Positions 20,829 to 29,910 are shown, counted from the first letter of the stretch. The stretch is DNA of 38,324 bases from Verrucomicrobiia bacterium Tous-C4TDCM (GCA_002304315.1 NEUO01000018.1:1-38324), one strand, 5' to 3'. A program made the numbers and translations. Notes: generated from the sequence alone by a model not told the origin.

Positions 20829-21425
20829 TCATTTCGACTCGGGGCGGGCAGACGGTTTTCCTCCACCGTCCTCGCTGCGTTTTGTCCAGAAACCCTTGAA
20901 GGCGGGGTTGAGCTTCCGATCCTCCGTCAGCAACTGTGGCGCATCGGGAAAACGGCGGCGCATGTCGGAAGCCATGTGCATCAACCCAAAAGCCGGGAAA
21001 CTTCCGGTCTCGGAATCGGCGATAACGGTGTCGAACTGGGAATAATCGCCAAACGCAGTCTGCAAGGCGGAGATCAAATAGGCTCTCTTCATCGGATCGT
21101 CCTGATCCTTGATCGCGGCCAGGAGATCGGAGTGCGCGGATCCGCCGATCTTCTCAAGGGCACTTGGCAAGTAGCCGTATCGACGCACCCAAGGTGAGTT
21201 CTTCTCAATACTGGCGATGGTCGGTCGGATCGCCCGCTCGCCGAAGAACACGATCCGATCGCGAGCAGCTCGAGAGGACTCTTCACCCTTGCCGGTGGCC
21301 AGCGCCATCGACCAGACGGCAAGCTGCGGCAACACCAACCATCCGCCGATGGAGATCGCGGCGAAGCTGGTTAGGATGACATTGCGGCGACGCATGGGAT
21401 TGAGCGAACGTCCGAAGTCCTCCAA
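20829..21425 (-). CDS. Hypothetical membrane-anchored protein with HEAT-like helices
   Basis: N-terminal TM; helical region around ALEKIGGSAHSDLLAAIKDQDDPMKRAYLISAL; start may be 21395. Confidence 0.55.
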   Translation of the reverse strand: MEDFGRSLNPMRRRNVILTSFAAISIGGWLVLPQLAVWSMALATGKGEESSRAARDRIVFFGERAIRPTIASIEKNSPWVRRYGYLPSALEKIGGSAHSDLLAAIKDQDDPMKRAYLISALQTAFGDYSQFDTVIADSETGSFPAFGLMHMASDMRRRFPDAPQLLTEDRKLNPAFKGFWTKRSEDGGGKPSARPESK

Positions 21426-21497
21426 CGCCTAACTGGGGCGAGGGATCGACTGTGGGTTGCTGGAGGAACGCTCATGGCAATTGGAACTGCCGGCCGG

Positions 21498-21935
21498 TCA
21501 GTCGTTGGGATCGACGGCGTCGGCGACTTTTGTTCGCGGACGAACAAGCAGCAAGATTCCCGATACACTCCAAATTGCTGCAAACTCACCGAGAATGCCC
21601 GCGGTTTGCATCCCGGTCCTCATCATGATGTAAAACCAACGCTGGGGATTCGACGCCACATCTGCAAAGCCAGCGCTATTCACACCAGCATCTGTAAAAG
21701 CCCAACGTCGCAATCCGAGCAAACCGTGGGTGAGTGACCAGACAGTTGCGGCAAGATGACCGATAAGAACGCACCACAGGAGTTGCCTCAGATGGAAGCG
21801 CAAGGTAGGGCGAGCAATGAAGAGCGGGAAGGCCAATACCCAAACAAAGGCCAGCACGTGGGCCGGGATGGTCCCGACGTTGATGGGGAACCAAAGCTCA
21901 TACCACGGTATCGGAATTGCGATTGAACCCAGCAT
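21498..21935 (-). CDS. Hypothetical integral membrane protein
   Basis: Several hydrophobic segments; no recognised family. Confidence 0.55.
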   Translation of the reverse strand: MLGSIAIPIPWYELWFPINVGTIPAHVLAFVWVLAFPLFIARPTLRFHLRQLLWCVLIGHLAATVWSLTHGLLGLRRWAFTDAGVNSAGFADVASNPQRWFYIMMRTGMQTAGILGEFAAIWSVSGILLLVRPRTKVADAVDPND

Positions 21936-22250
21936 GGCGTTTCAGATTCTTTGCCCAACAGTATGGATCACCAAACGGTCGGACTACCCCCTGTTCCCCG
22001 ACCCGTCGGAGAACCGAAGAAAAGCCGACACCGGGGATTCGAAGGTCGCGTGGATCGTTCAAGCCCGACTTCTAGCAGCGCAACCGGGATCTGCCAAGAA
22101 ACGAGTCTGGAGAAGCGCTGAGGCCCACGATTGGCCCCATGTCATCTCCGCGATCCCTCCCCGACCTCTGCGTCTCCGCGGCTCGTTTCGTCTTAACTCC
22201 TGCAGATTTCCCATCGTCATCCCGCCCCTCACTCCCCATCCTCCCCCCGA

Positions 22251-22973
22251 ATGAAACCCTAGACCTTCGCTGCCGCCGGCATCGCCCTCCTGCTCGCCTC
22301 TTGCGCCGGACCGGGGGGGAGTGGTGGCTTACAGCACGACAAATGGGGCCACCGCCCCGGGCCGAAAGGCTTCCACACCGTCATCATCGACGCCGGCCAC
22401 GGCGGCAAGGACTCAGGCGCGATTTCCCGCAGCACCGGCGCGCAGGAAAAGGATCTCGCCCTCGACACCGCCCAGCGCCTCCAGCGCCAGCTCTCCGGCA
22501 AGGTCAAGGTGGTGATGATGCGCAAGGGCGACTCGTTCATCGAGCTCGACGACCGCGCGTCCCGCGCCAGCGGCAAGGACGGCACCGTGCTCATCAGCAT
22601 CCACTACAACTCCAGTAGTTCCGGCATCCGCGGGCCGGAGACCTGCTACTGGCGCGTCGACAGCCACGGCCTGGCGACCCGAGTCCAGCGCGCGATGGAA
22701 TCCGTCTCGCCCGCCGAATCCGGCAACCGCGGCAAAGTCCGCCGCCGCCTGCGCCTGACCCGCAATCCCGACGTGCCCTGCATCCTCGCCGAACCCGGCT
22801 ACCTCAGCCACCCCGCGGAAGCCCGCCTCTGCTCCGACCCGGCCTACCGCGAACGGATGGCCTCCGCCCTCGCCCGCGCCATCCTCGACCAGCAGGCAAA
22901 CGGCGACGCCGGCTCCTTGCCCAAGCCGATCTACGCCCCGCCCAGCCGCCCGACCGATCCACCGGGCTCCTGA
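22251..22973 (+). pseudogene. N-acetylmuramoyl-L-alanine amidase (Amidase_3) lipoprotein interrupted by TAG at codon 4
   Basis: ATG AAA CCC TAG then an open frame TFAAAGIALLLASCAGPG...HTVIIDAGHGGKDSGA...LISIHYNSSSS...AEPGYLSHPAEA. Confidence 0.8.
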
Positions 22974-22978
22974 TCCCC

Positions 22979-23437
22979 TCACCGGCCGCCTTCGACCCGT
23001 AGCTTCACGTCGCGCAGCATCCCGTTGTAAGCGGATTTTCCCATCATCATCGGTTCGCGGACGATCTCCCCGTCGACCGTGCTCTGCTGCGCCACCTCGA
23101 CCTGGCAGGTCACGGTGAATTCCGAGCTGCCCGTGCTGCGCCAGCGCACCGTCGGCCGGATCATCACCGGATTCGGGTTGTCGATCGTCGTCCACGCGAT
23201 CTCCGCGCTACGCCCGCCGCGCTTCTGGAAGGTGATCATTCCCGGGCTCTGCGAGAGCACGGAAAACTCCTGCGCCTGGAACACCGAAATCACCGAACGC
23301 CGCACCGCATCGGAGGAAGTCGTCCGAATCGTCGTCGAAGCCAGGCTGTCCACCCCGCCGCCACCGACACCCACCGCCGCGCCGCAGCCGGACAACACCA
23401 GACACCCGAGCCCCGAAAGCCATGATCTGCGATTCAT
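22979..23437 (-). CDS. Hypothetical lipoprotein
   Basis: MNRRSWLSGLGCLVLSGCGAA lipobox-like N-terminus. Confidence 0.65.
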   Translation of the reverse strand: MNRRSWLSGLGCLVLSGCGAAVGVGGGGVDSLASTTIRTTSSDAVRRSVISVFQAQEFSVLSQSPGMITFQKRGGRSAEIAWTTIDNPNPVMIRPTVRWRSTGSSEFTVTCQVEVAQQSTVDGEIVREPMMMGKSAYNGMLRDVKLRVEGGR

Positions 23438-23544
23438 GAGCCCACGATGCCTCGCCCGCTTTTCCCGTCGAGCGCCAAGTCCGAAGTCGCCGACGATGCC
23501 AGAGCACAATGACAGACCCCGCAGCTTCACAAGGTAAGCCGCCC

Positions 23545-24831
23545 ATGTCCGCCAAGCTCTCCCTCCTCGCCTTTCTAACCATCGCCACCACCGGCCTCCG
23601 CGCCGCGACCCCGCTCAACGCCGCGGCCCTGCTCCCCGAAGGCGCCCGGCTCGCCGTGGTGGGCGACTCGATCACCGAACAGAAGCAGTACACCCGCTTC
23701 ATCGAAGCCTACCTCGTCGCCTGCGCCGGCCGGTCCGACGTGAAGGTCTTCCAGTTCGGCTGGGGCGGCGAGACCGCCGGCGGCTTCGCCCAGCGCGCCA
23801 TGAACGACCTCGCGGTCTTCAAGCCGACCACCGTGACGCTTTGCTACGGCATGAACGACGGCGGCTACCGGCCCTTCGATGAGAACGTCGGCAAGGGTTA
23901 CACCGAATCGATGCGCGCCGTGATGACCGTCCTCAAGGACATCGGCGTGCCGCACGTGGTGGTCGGCTCGCCCGGCGCGGTGGACACCTTCTTTTTCAAG
24001 CGCGACAACTTCGCGCCGAAGTCCGGTGCAGACGGCTACAACGACAACCTCCGCCAGCTCGGCGAGATCGGTAAAACGCTCGCCGGCGAGTTCCAGCAGA
24101 CCTTCGCCGACGTCCACCAGCCGATGATCGACGCGATGCGGATGGCCAAGCCCGCCCTCGGGGAAAACTACGACGTCTGCGGCGGCGACGGCTTTCACCC
24201 GAATGCCAACGGCCACCTCGTGATGGCGATGGCCTTCCTCAAGGCCCTCGGCTGCGACGGCAACATCGGCGAAATCGCGATCGACATGAACGGCCCGGCC
24301 ACATCCAGCGACGGCCACAAGGTCCTCACCAGCGGCCCCGGCACCGCGGAGTTCGAAAGCACCCGCTACCCCTTCTGCTTCCAAGGCGATGAAAAGTCAT
24401 CCTCCGGCACCCGCAGCATCGTTCCCTTCATCCCCTTCAACCAGGACCTGAACCGCTTCATCCTCAAGGTCGCGAATCTCCCGTCCGCCAAAGCCAGCGT
24501 GACCTGGGGCAGCGAGACCAAGGAGTTCACCAAGGAACAACTCAGCGCCGGGATCAACCTCGCCGCGGAGTTCCCCGTCACGCCCTTCGACGCCAACTTC
24601 GCCGCCTACCTCGGCCAGCTCGGCGGCAAGCAGCAGTTCGAGACCGTCCTGATCAAGGAACTGGTCACCCGCTTCCGCGCCTTCGACGGCGAAGCCAAGG
24701 CCGACCCGGAAGTCGCCGCCGCCTTCGACACCCTCCGCAAGAAGCTCCCCGCCCGCCAGGCCGCCCTTGACGCCCAGGCCCGCCAGGCGCTGGCCCCGGT
24801 CAAGCATGGCCTGAAAGTCACGCCGCTCTGA
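23545..24831 (+). CDS. Secreted SGNH/GDSL hydrolase
   Basis: VVGDSITEQ block I, YGMNDGGY, DGFHPNANGH catalytic Asp/His block. Confidence 0.88.
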   Translation: MSAKLSLLAFLTIATTGLRAATPLNAAALLPEGARLAVVGDSITEQKQYTRFIEAYLVACAGRSDVKVFQFGWGGETAGGFAQRAMNDLAVFKPTTVTLCYGMNDGGYRPFDENVGKGYTESMRAVMTVLKDIGVPHVVVGSPGAVDTFFFKRDNFAPKSGADGYNDNLRQLGEIGKTLAGEFQQTFADVHQPMIDAMRMAKPALGENYDVCGGDGFHPNANGHLVMAMAFLKALGCDGNIGEIAIDMNGPATSSDGHKVLTSGPGTAEFESTRYPFCFQGDEKSSSGTRSIVPFIPFNQDLNRFILKVANLPSAKASVTWGSETKEFTKEQLSAGINLAAEFPVTPFDANFAAYLGQLGGKQQFETVLIKELVTRFRAFDGEAKADPEVAAAFDTLRKKLPARQAALDAQARQALAPVKHGLKVTPL

Positions 24832-24832
24832 C

Positions 24833-24860
24833 CCCCGGGAGCGCCGGTCCTCAGACCGGC
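24833..24860. repeat. 28-bp repeat copy with hairpin core GCCGGTC-CTCA-GACCGGC
   Basis: 26 of 28 positions identical to 26497-26524. Confidence 0.8.
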
Positions 24861-25092
24861 AGAACGGTCCCCAGGAGCCAGCCCCACCTCTCAAGCCTGC
24901 ATCGGCCCAGCGTCGCCTTGCAGATCATCCCCCAACCGGGGGTGCAACACCCAGCCTTCCGTGGAGGCCCTGCGTGCGAGGCGGCATGAGGACCACCTCG
25001 CGGGACCATGCCGAGATTCGGCAGCAGACCGCCCAAAAGGACCATTCTGCGAGGCGGAGCCTCCGCGCACCCGGTGGAAGCCCGCCGCCCGC

Positions 25093-26046
25093 TCAACCCC
25101 GCACCACCACCAACCTCCCAGCCCGCCTTCTCATCACCCACCCTCCCGGCAGATTCACCGCCGGCCCCGCCGCGGGATCCATCAAGCCCAGACAGCGCTC
25201 CACCACCTCCCGCGAAAGTTCCGTCACCCCGGAAGTACGAAGGTAATCGTAGATGCAGGCCGCCTGCACCGCTTCCGGCAGCGTCCTCAACCGCGGCACG
25301 TGCAGCCGCCCCTGCGGATCCACCGCCGCCGCCTGCGCCACCGCCCAGCGTTCGATCTCCCGCATCTCGGCCGATCCTTCTTCCGCCCGCCGCAGCGATT
25401 CCCCCACATCCCGCCGCGCAATCTCCGCCAACAGTGGCAGCGCCTCGTTGCGCAAACGGTTCCGCGCCGCCACCGGCTGGGCATTGCTCGCGTCTTCTCT
25501 CCAAGTCAGCCGTTCCGCCCTCAGCCACTCCCGCAACTGCTCACGCCGCGCCCCCAGCAAGGGCCGCAAGCATTCCACCAGCTGCCCGCCGAGTTTCAGC
25601 ACCTGGCTTTCCTTCATCCCGGTGAAACCCCGGCTGCCCCTCAACAGGTTCCATAAAATCGTCTCCGCCTGATCGTCCGCATGATGGGCAAGCAGCAGCC
25701 GGTCGCAGCGATACTTCCGCGAGCATTCACCGAAAAACCCATGCCGCGCCTCCCGCGCCGCCGTTTCCATCGAGGCGCCGCTCGACTTCATCAGCGCCCG
25801 CACCTCCGCCTTGCCCGACTCACAGCGATAGCCCAGCGAAGCCGCCAGCTTTTCGACAAAGCGCGCATCCCCCGCCGACGCCCGCCCGCGCAGCCCGTGG
25901 TCGAGGTGGCAAACCACCACCTCACGGAATCCATGCCGGTGCAGCAAATGCAGCAGCGCCACCGAATCCGCCCCGCCCGAAATGCCCGCGAGGTAGCGCC
26001 GCCGCTTCGGCGCTTCACGAAACCAGGCGATGTCCGGCAGCGGCAC
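25093..26046 (-). CDS. tilS: tRNA(Ile)-lysidine synthetase
   Basis: YLAGISGGADSVALLHLL PP-loop, HLDHGLRGRAS, LLAHHADDQAETILWNLLRGSR; GTG start at 26046 proposed. Confidence 0.88.
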   Translation of the reverse strand: MPLPDIAWFREAPKRRRYLAGISGGADSVALLHLLHRHGFREVVVCHLDHGLRGRASAGDARFVEKLAASLGYRCESGKAEVRALMKSSGASMETAAREARHGFFGECSRKYRCDRLLLAHHADDQAETILWNLLRGSRGFTGMKESQVLKLGGQLVECLRPLLGARREQLREWLRAERLTWREDASNAQPVAARNRLRNEALPLLAEIARRDVGESLRRAEEGSAEMREIERWAVAQAAAVDPQGRLHVPRLRTLPEAVQAACIYDYLRTSGVTELSREVVERCLGLMDPAAGPAVNLPGGWVMRRRAGRLVVVRG

Positions 26047-26137
26047 GAACCATCCATGCCATCGCCGGAGCGAAGGCGGAATCCGAAACTCCCGCGGCTT
26101 GCCTTCCGCGCCGTGTCGCTCAATCCTGCCTGCCCGT

Positions 26138-28894
26138 TTGAACACCTCGCCCGACATCCACGCCTTCTTCGACGACGAGCTCTGGCACGAGCGCTTCGAC
26201 GACGAGTGCCTGCAAGCCGGCCAGCGCCTCCGGCCGAAGGTCCGCGAGCTCGTCGCCGAGTGGCCCGACGCCGACAGCATCACCCTTCGCGCCGAAGTCG
26301 CCGGCGAGCCCTGCGAAGTCTCCCTCTGGCCCTCCGGTGGCGGCTGGGACTTCGAAAGCACCTGCACCTGCGAGGTCCGCAGCTTCTGCCCCCACGCCGC
26401 CGCCCTGTTAGAAGAAGCTGCCAAACCCAAGAACCTCCCCCGCCTGCTCGATGGCAAACCGGTCCGCACATCATCCCCCGTCCTCCCCGGGACCGTCCCC
26501 GGGACCGCCGGTCATCAGACCGGCTCGGATCCTGCCGACACCCCCCACCTCGAACTCCGCCCGACCTTTCACCTCGACGTCGTCCGCGAGGAAACCTCGT
26601 CGAAGGTCGTCCGCCTCCTCCTCCAGGCCCTCAAGATCCCCGACCTCGGCGACTGGGTCGTCGCCCGTCCGCTCGCCCTCTACGGCGAGCACCGGATTCC
26701 CCTCGGCGGCATCCCCGGCCCGCGCGAACTCCGCCTCGACACCCCGCAAGGCCCGCTCGTGCTGCGCCGCGACATCGCCGCCGAGATGAACGCCATCATG
26801 GCCCTCCAGCAAGCCGGCCTCGCCAGCCTCTCCGGCCATTCGCAGTACCGCTTCCTCCTCGGTCTGGAATCCAGAAATCAACAATCAACAATCAACAATC
26901 GTCAATCGTCCGCCCTCTGGTTCCCCAACCCCGCCCACGGCAACCTCCCCGAGTTCTGGCCCTGGCTCCGCGCCACCGGCGGACCCATCCTTGAAAGCCA
27001 AAACTGGACCGTCGCCTTCGCCCCGGAAGTCGGCCACGAGATCATCGACCTCGATCCCGAAGGCTTCGTCTATCAGCTCGAGGACGACGGCAGCGGCTGG
27101 TTCCACCTCTCGGTCGGCTTCGATGTCGGCGGCAAGCAGCTCGATCTCCTCCCGATCCTCGCCCAGTTGTTAGAGCGCGGCGCGATGGAGTCCTCGCTCG
27201 AATTCCCCGCCGACGGCCACTTCCTCCACCACCTGCCCGACGGCCGCGCCCTGCGCCTCCCCGCCGCCCGCATCCGCCGCATCCTGAAGCAATTTTCCGC
27301 CCTGATCGACCCGCGCCGCTTCAAGGGCTCCAAGCTCAAGCTCCACCCGCTCGACGCCGCCGCCATCGCGACCTCCGAGGAACTTGGCATCCAAGCCCCC
27401 GAACGCCTCGCCGAACTCGCCGCGAAGCTCACCAACTTTGCCGGCATCGAGAAGATTCCGCAGCCCGCCGGCATCCAGGCCCAGCTCCGCGAGTACCAGA
27501 CCACCGGCTTCCACTGGATGCAGTTCCTCGCCCGCCACGAACTCCACGGCATCCTCGCCGACGACATGGGCCTCGGTAAAACCCTGCAAACCATCACCCA
27601 CATCCTCGCCGAAAAAGACAGCGGCCGCTCGCAGGGCAAGCCGGTCCTCGTCGTCGCGCCGACCAGCGTCGTCCCGAACTGGCGCGCCGAAGCCCAGAGG
27701 TTCGCCCCCTCACTGCGTATCCTCATGTTAGACGGCCCGCAGCGGAAAAAATACTTCCGCTCCATCCCCTACGCCGACCTCGTCCTGACCTCCTACGCCC
27801 TGGTCCAGCGCGACATCGACGCGCTCAAAGGCCACCGCTTCCACCTCGCCGTCCTCGACGAGGCGCAGTATATCAAAAACCCCGCCGCCAAGGTCGCGCA
27901 GGCCGCCTGCCAGCTCGATGCCCGCCACCGCCTCTGCCTCTCCGGCACCCCGGTCGAGAACCACCTCGGCGAACTCTGGAGCCTGATGAAGTTCCTGATG
28001 CCCGGCTTCCTCGGCGGCCAGGAAGAGTTCAACCGCCGCTTCCGCAACCCGATCGAAAAAGACGGCGACGAGGACCGCCGGCTCGCCCTCAAGGCCCGCG
28101 TCGCCCCGCTCATCCTCCGCCGCAACAAGACCGAGGTCGCCAAGGAACTGCCGCCGAAGACCATCCTCATCCACCCGGTCGAGCTCAACACCGCGCAGAA
28201 GGACCTCTACGAAACCGTCCGAGCGACGATGGACAAACGGGTCCGCCAGTCGATCGCGATCAAGGGTCTCGAAGGCTCGCGGATGGTCTTCCTCGAAGCC
28301 CTGCTCAAGCTCCGCCAGATCTGCTGCGAGCCGAAGCTGCTGAAGTTCGAGGGTGAATCGAAGCTCGAAGCCGACGCCGCCGGCTCCGCCAAGCTCGACT
28401 ACCTCGCCGACCTGTTGGAGACGCTGATCGAGGAAGGTCGCCGCATCCTGATCTTCTCGCAGTTCACCTCGATGCTCGAAATCATCGAGAAGCTCCTCCA
28501 ACTACGAAAGACACCTTACTTGAAGCTCACCGGCGAATCGAAGAACCGCGGCGAGCTCGTCGAGAAATTCCAGACCGGCAACTTCCCCGTCTTCCTGATC
28601 TCGCTCAAAGCCGGCGGCACCGGCCTCAACCTCACCGCCGCCGACACCGTGATCCACTACGACCCCTGGTGGAACCCCGCCGCCGAGGCCCAGGCCACCG
28701 ACCGCGCCTACCGCATCGGCCAGACCCAGCCGGTCTTCGTCCACAAGCTCATCTGCCAGGGCACCGTCGAGGAACGCATCCACCAGCTCCAGGCCAAGAA
28801 AAGCCAGCTCGCCGACAGCCTCCTCTCCGACGCCGCCCGCGCCGCCGCGCCGGATGAAAGCACGCTGTCCGCGCTGCTCGCGCCGCTGGGGTGA
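26138..28894 (+). CDS. SWIM zinc-finger SNF2-family DEAD/DEAH helicase
   Basis: CTCEVRSFCPHAAAL (SWIM), ADDMGLGKTLQTI, LDEAQYIKN, LSGTPVENHLGELWSL, ATDRAYRIGQTQPV. A TTG start at 26138 would avoid overlap with tilS; the ATG option is 26030. Confidence 0.9.
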   Translation: MNTSPDIHAFFDDELWHERFDDECLQAGQRLRPKVRELVAEWPDADSITLRAEVAGEPCEVSLWPSGGGWDFESTCTCEVRSFCPHAAALLEEAAKPKNLPRLLDGKPVRTSSPVLPGTVPGTAGHQTGSDPADTPHLELRPTFHLDVVREETSSKVVRLLLQALKIPDLGDWVVARPLALYGEHRIPLGGIPGPRELRLDTPQGPLVLRRDIAAEMNAIMALQQAGLASLSGHSQYRFLLGLESRNQQSTINNRQSSALWFPNPAHGNLPEFWPWLRATGGPILESQNWTVAFAPEVGHEIIDLDPEGFVYQLEDDGSGWFHLSVGFDVGGKQLDLLPILAQLLERGAMESSLEFPADGHFLHHLPDGRALRLPAARIRRILKQFSALIDPRRFKGSKLKLHPLDAAAIATSEELGIQAPERLAELAAKLTNFAGIEKIPQPAGIQAQLREYQTTGFHWMQFLARHELHGILADDMGLGKTLQTITHILAEKDSGRSQGKPVLVVAPTSVVPNWRAEAQRFAPSLRILMLDGPQRKKYFRSIPYADLVLTSYALVQRDIDALKGHRFHLAVLDEAQYIKNPAAKVAQAACQLDARHRLCLSGTPVENHLGELWSLMKFLMPGFLGGQEEFNRRFRNPIEKDGDEDRRLALKARVAPLILRRNKTEVAKELPPKTILIHPVELNTAQKDLYETVRATMDKRVRQSIAIKGLEGSRMVFLEALLKLRQICCEPKLLKFEGESKLEADAAGSAKLDYLADLLETLIEEGRRILIFSQFTSMLEIIEKLLQLRKTPYLKLTGESKNRGELVEKFQTGNFPVFLISLKAGGTGLNLTAADTVIHYDPWWNPAAEAQATDRAYRIGQTQPVFVHKLICQGTVEERIHQLQAKKSQLADSLLSDAARAAAPDESTLSALLAPLG
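26497..26524. repeat. Second copy of the 28-bp repeat, inside the helicase CDS
   Basis: CCCCGGGACCGCCGGTCATCAGACCGGC; encodes part of PGTVPGTAGHQTGS. Confidence 0.8.
26876..26910. repeat. Five tandem heptamers (AATCAAC x3, AATCGTC x2) inside the helicase CDS
   Basis: Exact reading AATCAACAATCAACAATCAACAATCGTCAATCGTC; encodes part of RNQQSTINNRQSS. Confidence 0.95.
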
Positions 28895-28927
28895 AGTGTC
28901 GTCTCACACGGCCGTGCGGTCCGGCGT

Positions 28928-29350
28928 TCAGCGCGTGTTCGCGGTTCTGACTCCGGGGTAGTCGAGCAGCACTTGATCCGAGGTGAGGAGGGTGAGGTCG
29001 TGGTGCCGGGCGGTGGCGACGATGATCAGATCCATGGGATCCTTGTGGACGTTTCCCTGGCGGTTGACGAATGGCTGGGGGAGCCGGGTGGCATCGACGG
29101 CAATCGGAGGAGAGACATCGAGGAGAATGATTTTCCCTTTGGGCAGCGCGATGCGCTCGAACCACTCGGCGCAAGGCATGGAGATGCTGATGTCGCCGCG
29201 CACTTCTTTTCTCGCGAACTCGATCAGGCTGACGGAACAGAGATGAAGCGGGGTCTTGCTCGCGATGATCTTGCGGACGGACTGTCGCAGCTTCTCGGGA
29301 GCGAGGAGGGCATCGATCCAAGCACAGGTATCGAGGAGGTAACCGGGCAT
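28928..29350 (-). CDS. PIN-domain (VapC-like) ribonuclease toxin
   Basis: YLLDTCAWIDALL, SVSLIEFARK, DPMDLIIVATARHHDLTLLTSDQ. Confidence 0.88.
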   Translation of the reverse strand: MPGYLLDTCAWIDALLAPEKLRQSVRKIIASKTPLHLCSVSLIEFARKEVRGDISISMPCAEWFERIALPKGKIILLDVSPPIAVDATRLPQPFVNRQGNVHKDPMDLIIVATARHHDLTLLTSDQVLLDYPGVRTANTR

Positions 29351-29355
29351 GGATT

Positions 29356-29604
29356 TCAACGGTTCATTTCCCAATCTTCCTCATCGAAGGCGGGGGCGTG
29401 CGGATCATAGGATTCGTTGAGGGTCGCGGTGGCTTTGCCGGCCCCAAGGAGCGTCGCAATCGGTTCCTCCACGGGTTTGCCAACCACGGCAATGGTTTTG
29501 CCGTGGCGGGTGACCTGGAGGATCACGTTGCCTTTTTCCACTTCCCGCATCTCCTCGGTGCAGTGGGCCTTGAACTCGCTGATGCTGATCTGGCGGACGT
29601 TCAT
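29356..29604 (-). CDS. Phd/YefM-type antitoxin
   Basis: VRQISISEFKAHCTEEMREVEKGNVILQVTRHGKTIAVV; immediately upstream of the PIN toxin; longer start possible at 29616. Confidence 0.83.
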   Translation of the reverse strand: MNVRQISISEFKAHCTEEMREVEKGNVILQVTRHGKTIAVVGKPVEEPIATLLGAGKATATLNESYDPHAPAFDEEDWEMNR

Positions 29605-29616
29605 GAGATGATGCAT

Positions 29617-29642
29617 AATTTGATCAGAAAAATGGTCAAATT
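29617..29642. promoter_or_regulatory. Candidate TA operator palindrome
   Basis: AATTTGATC-AGAAAAAT-GGTCAAATT, 8 of 9 paired arm positions, just upstream of the antitoxin start. Confidence 0.5.
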
Positions 29643-29672
29643 CAAAATCGCGGCCAGCGTTTGCGTTTCGGC

Positions 29673-29840
29673 CAGCCGGTCTTCCTCCACAAGCTCATCT
29701 GCCAGGGCACCGTCGAGGAGCGCATCCACCCCCTCCAGGCCAAGAAAAGCCAGCTCGCCGACAGCCTCCTCTCCGATGACGCCCGGGCTGCGGGCAAGCC
29801 GGTTCAAGGAGTTACCGAAAAGTCTCCAGAGCATGGTTGA
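29673..29840 (+). pseudogene. Remnant of a second SNF2 helicase 3' end
   Basis: 29673-29776 matches 28727-28830 at 100 of 104 positions; same frame reads QPVFLHKLICQGTVEERIHPLQAKKSQLADSLLSDDARAAG... to TGA at 29838-29840. Confidence 0.85.
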
Positions 29841-29910
29841 GCCGATTGGGCAACCTAATCGGCTCACGATTTTGCTAGATATCGAGCCGATTATCGGTCG
29901 TATTCGGCTC
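29839..29910. promoter_or_regulatory. Two tandem 27-bp palindromes upstream of the fic gene
   Basis: GAGCCGATT-N9-AATCGGCTC at 29839-29865 and GAGCCGATT-N9-ATTCGGCTC at 29884-29910. Confidence 0.8.

Noticed and set aside
26030-26137. Extended N-terminus of the SNF2 helicase overlapping tilS
   Set aside because: The residues look non-native and are antisense to the tilS start; a TTG start at 26138 gives a clean divergent pair, although ATG at 26030 cannot be excluded.
25681-26994. 437-aa Arg/Pro-rich plus-strand ORF
   Set aside because: Out-of-frame shadow of tilS and the helicase; low-complexity translation.
29398-29910. N-terminal 171 residues of the long Fic ORF in the track
   Set aside because: This part runs antisense through the antitoxin, out of frame through the helicase remnant and across the palindromes; the Fic family N-terminus begins near MTYNWQQPDW at 29911.
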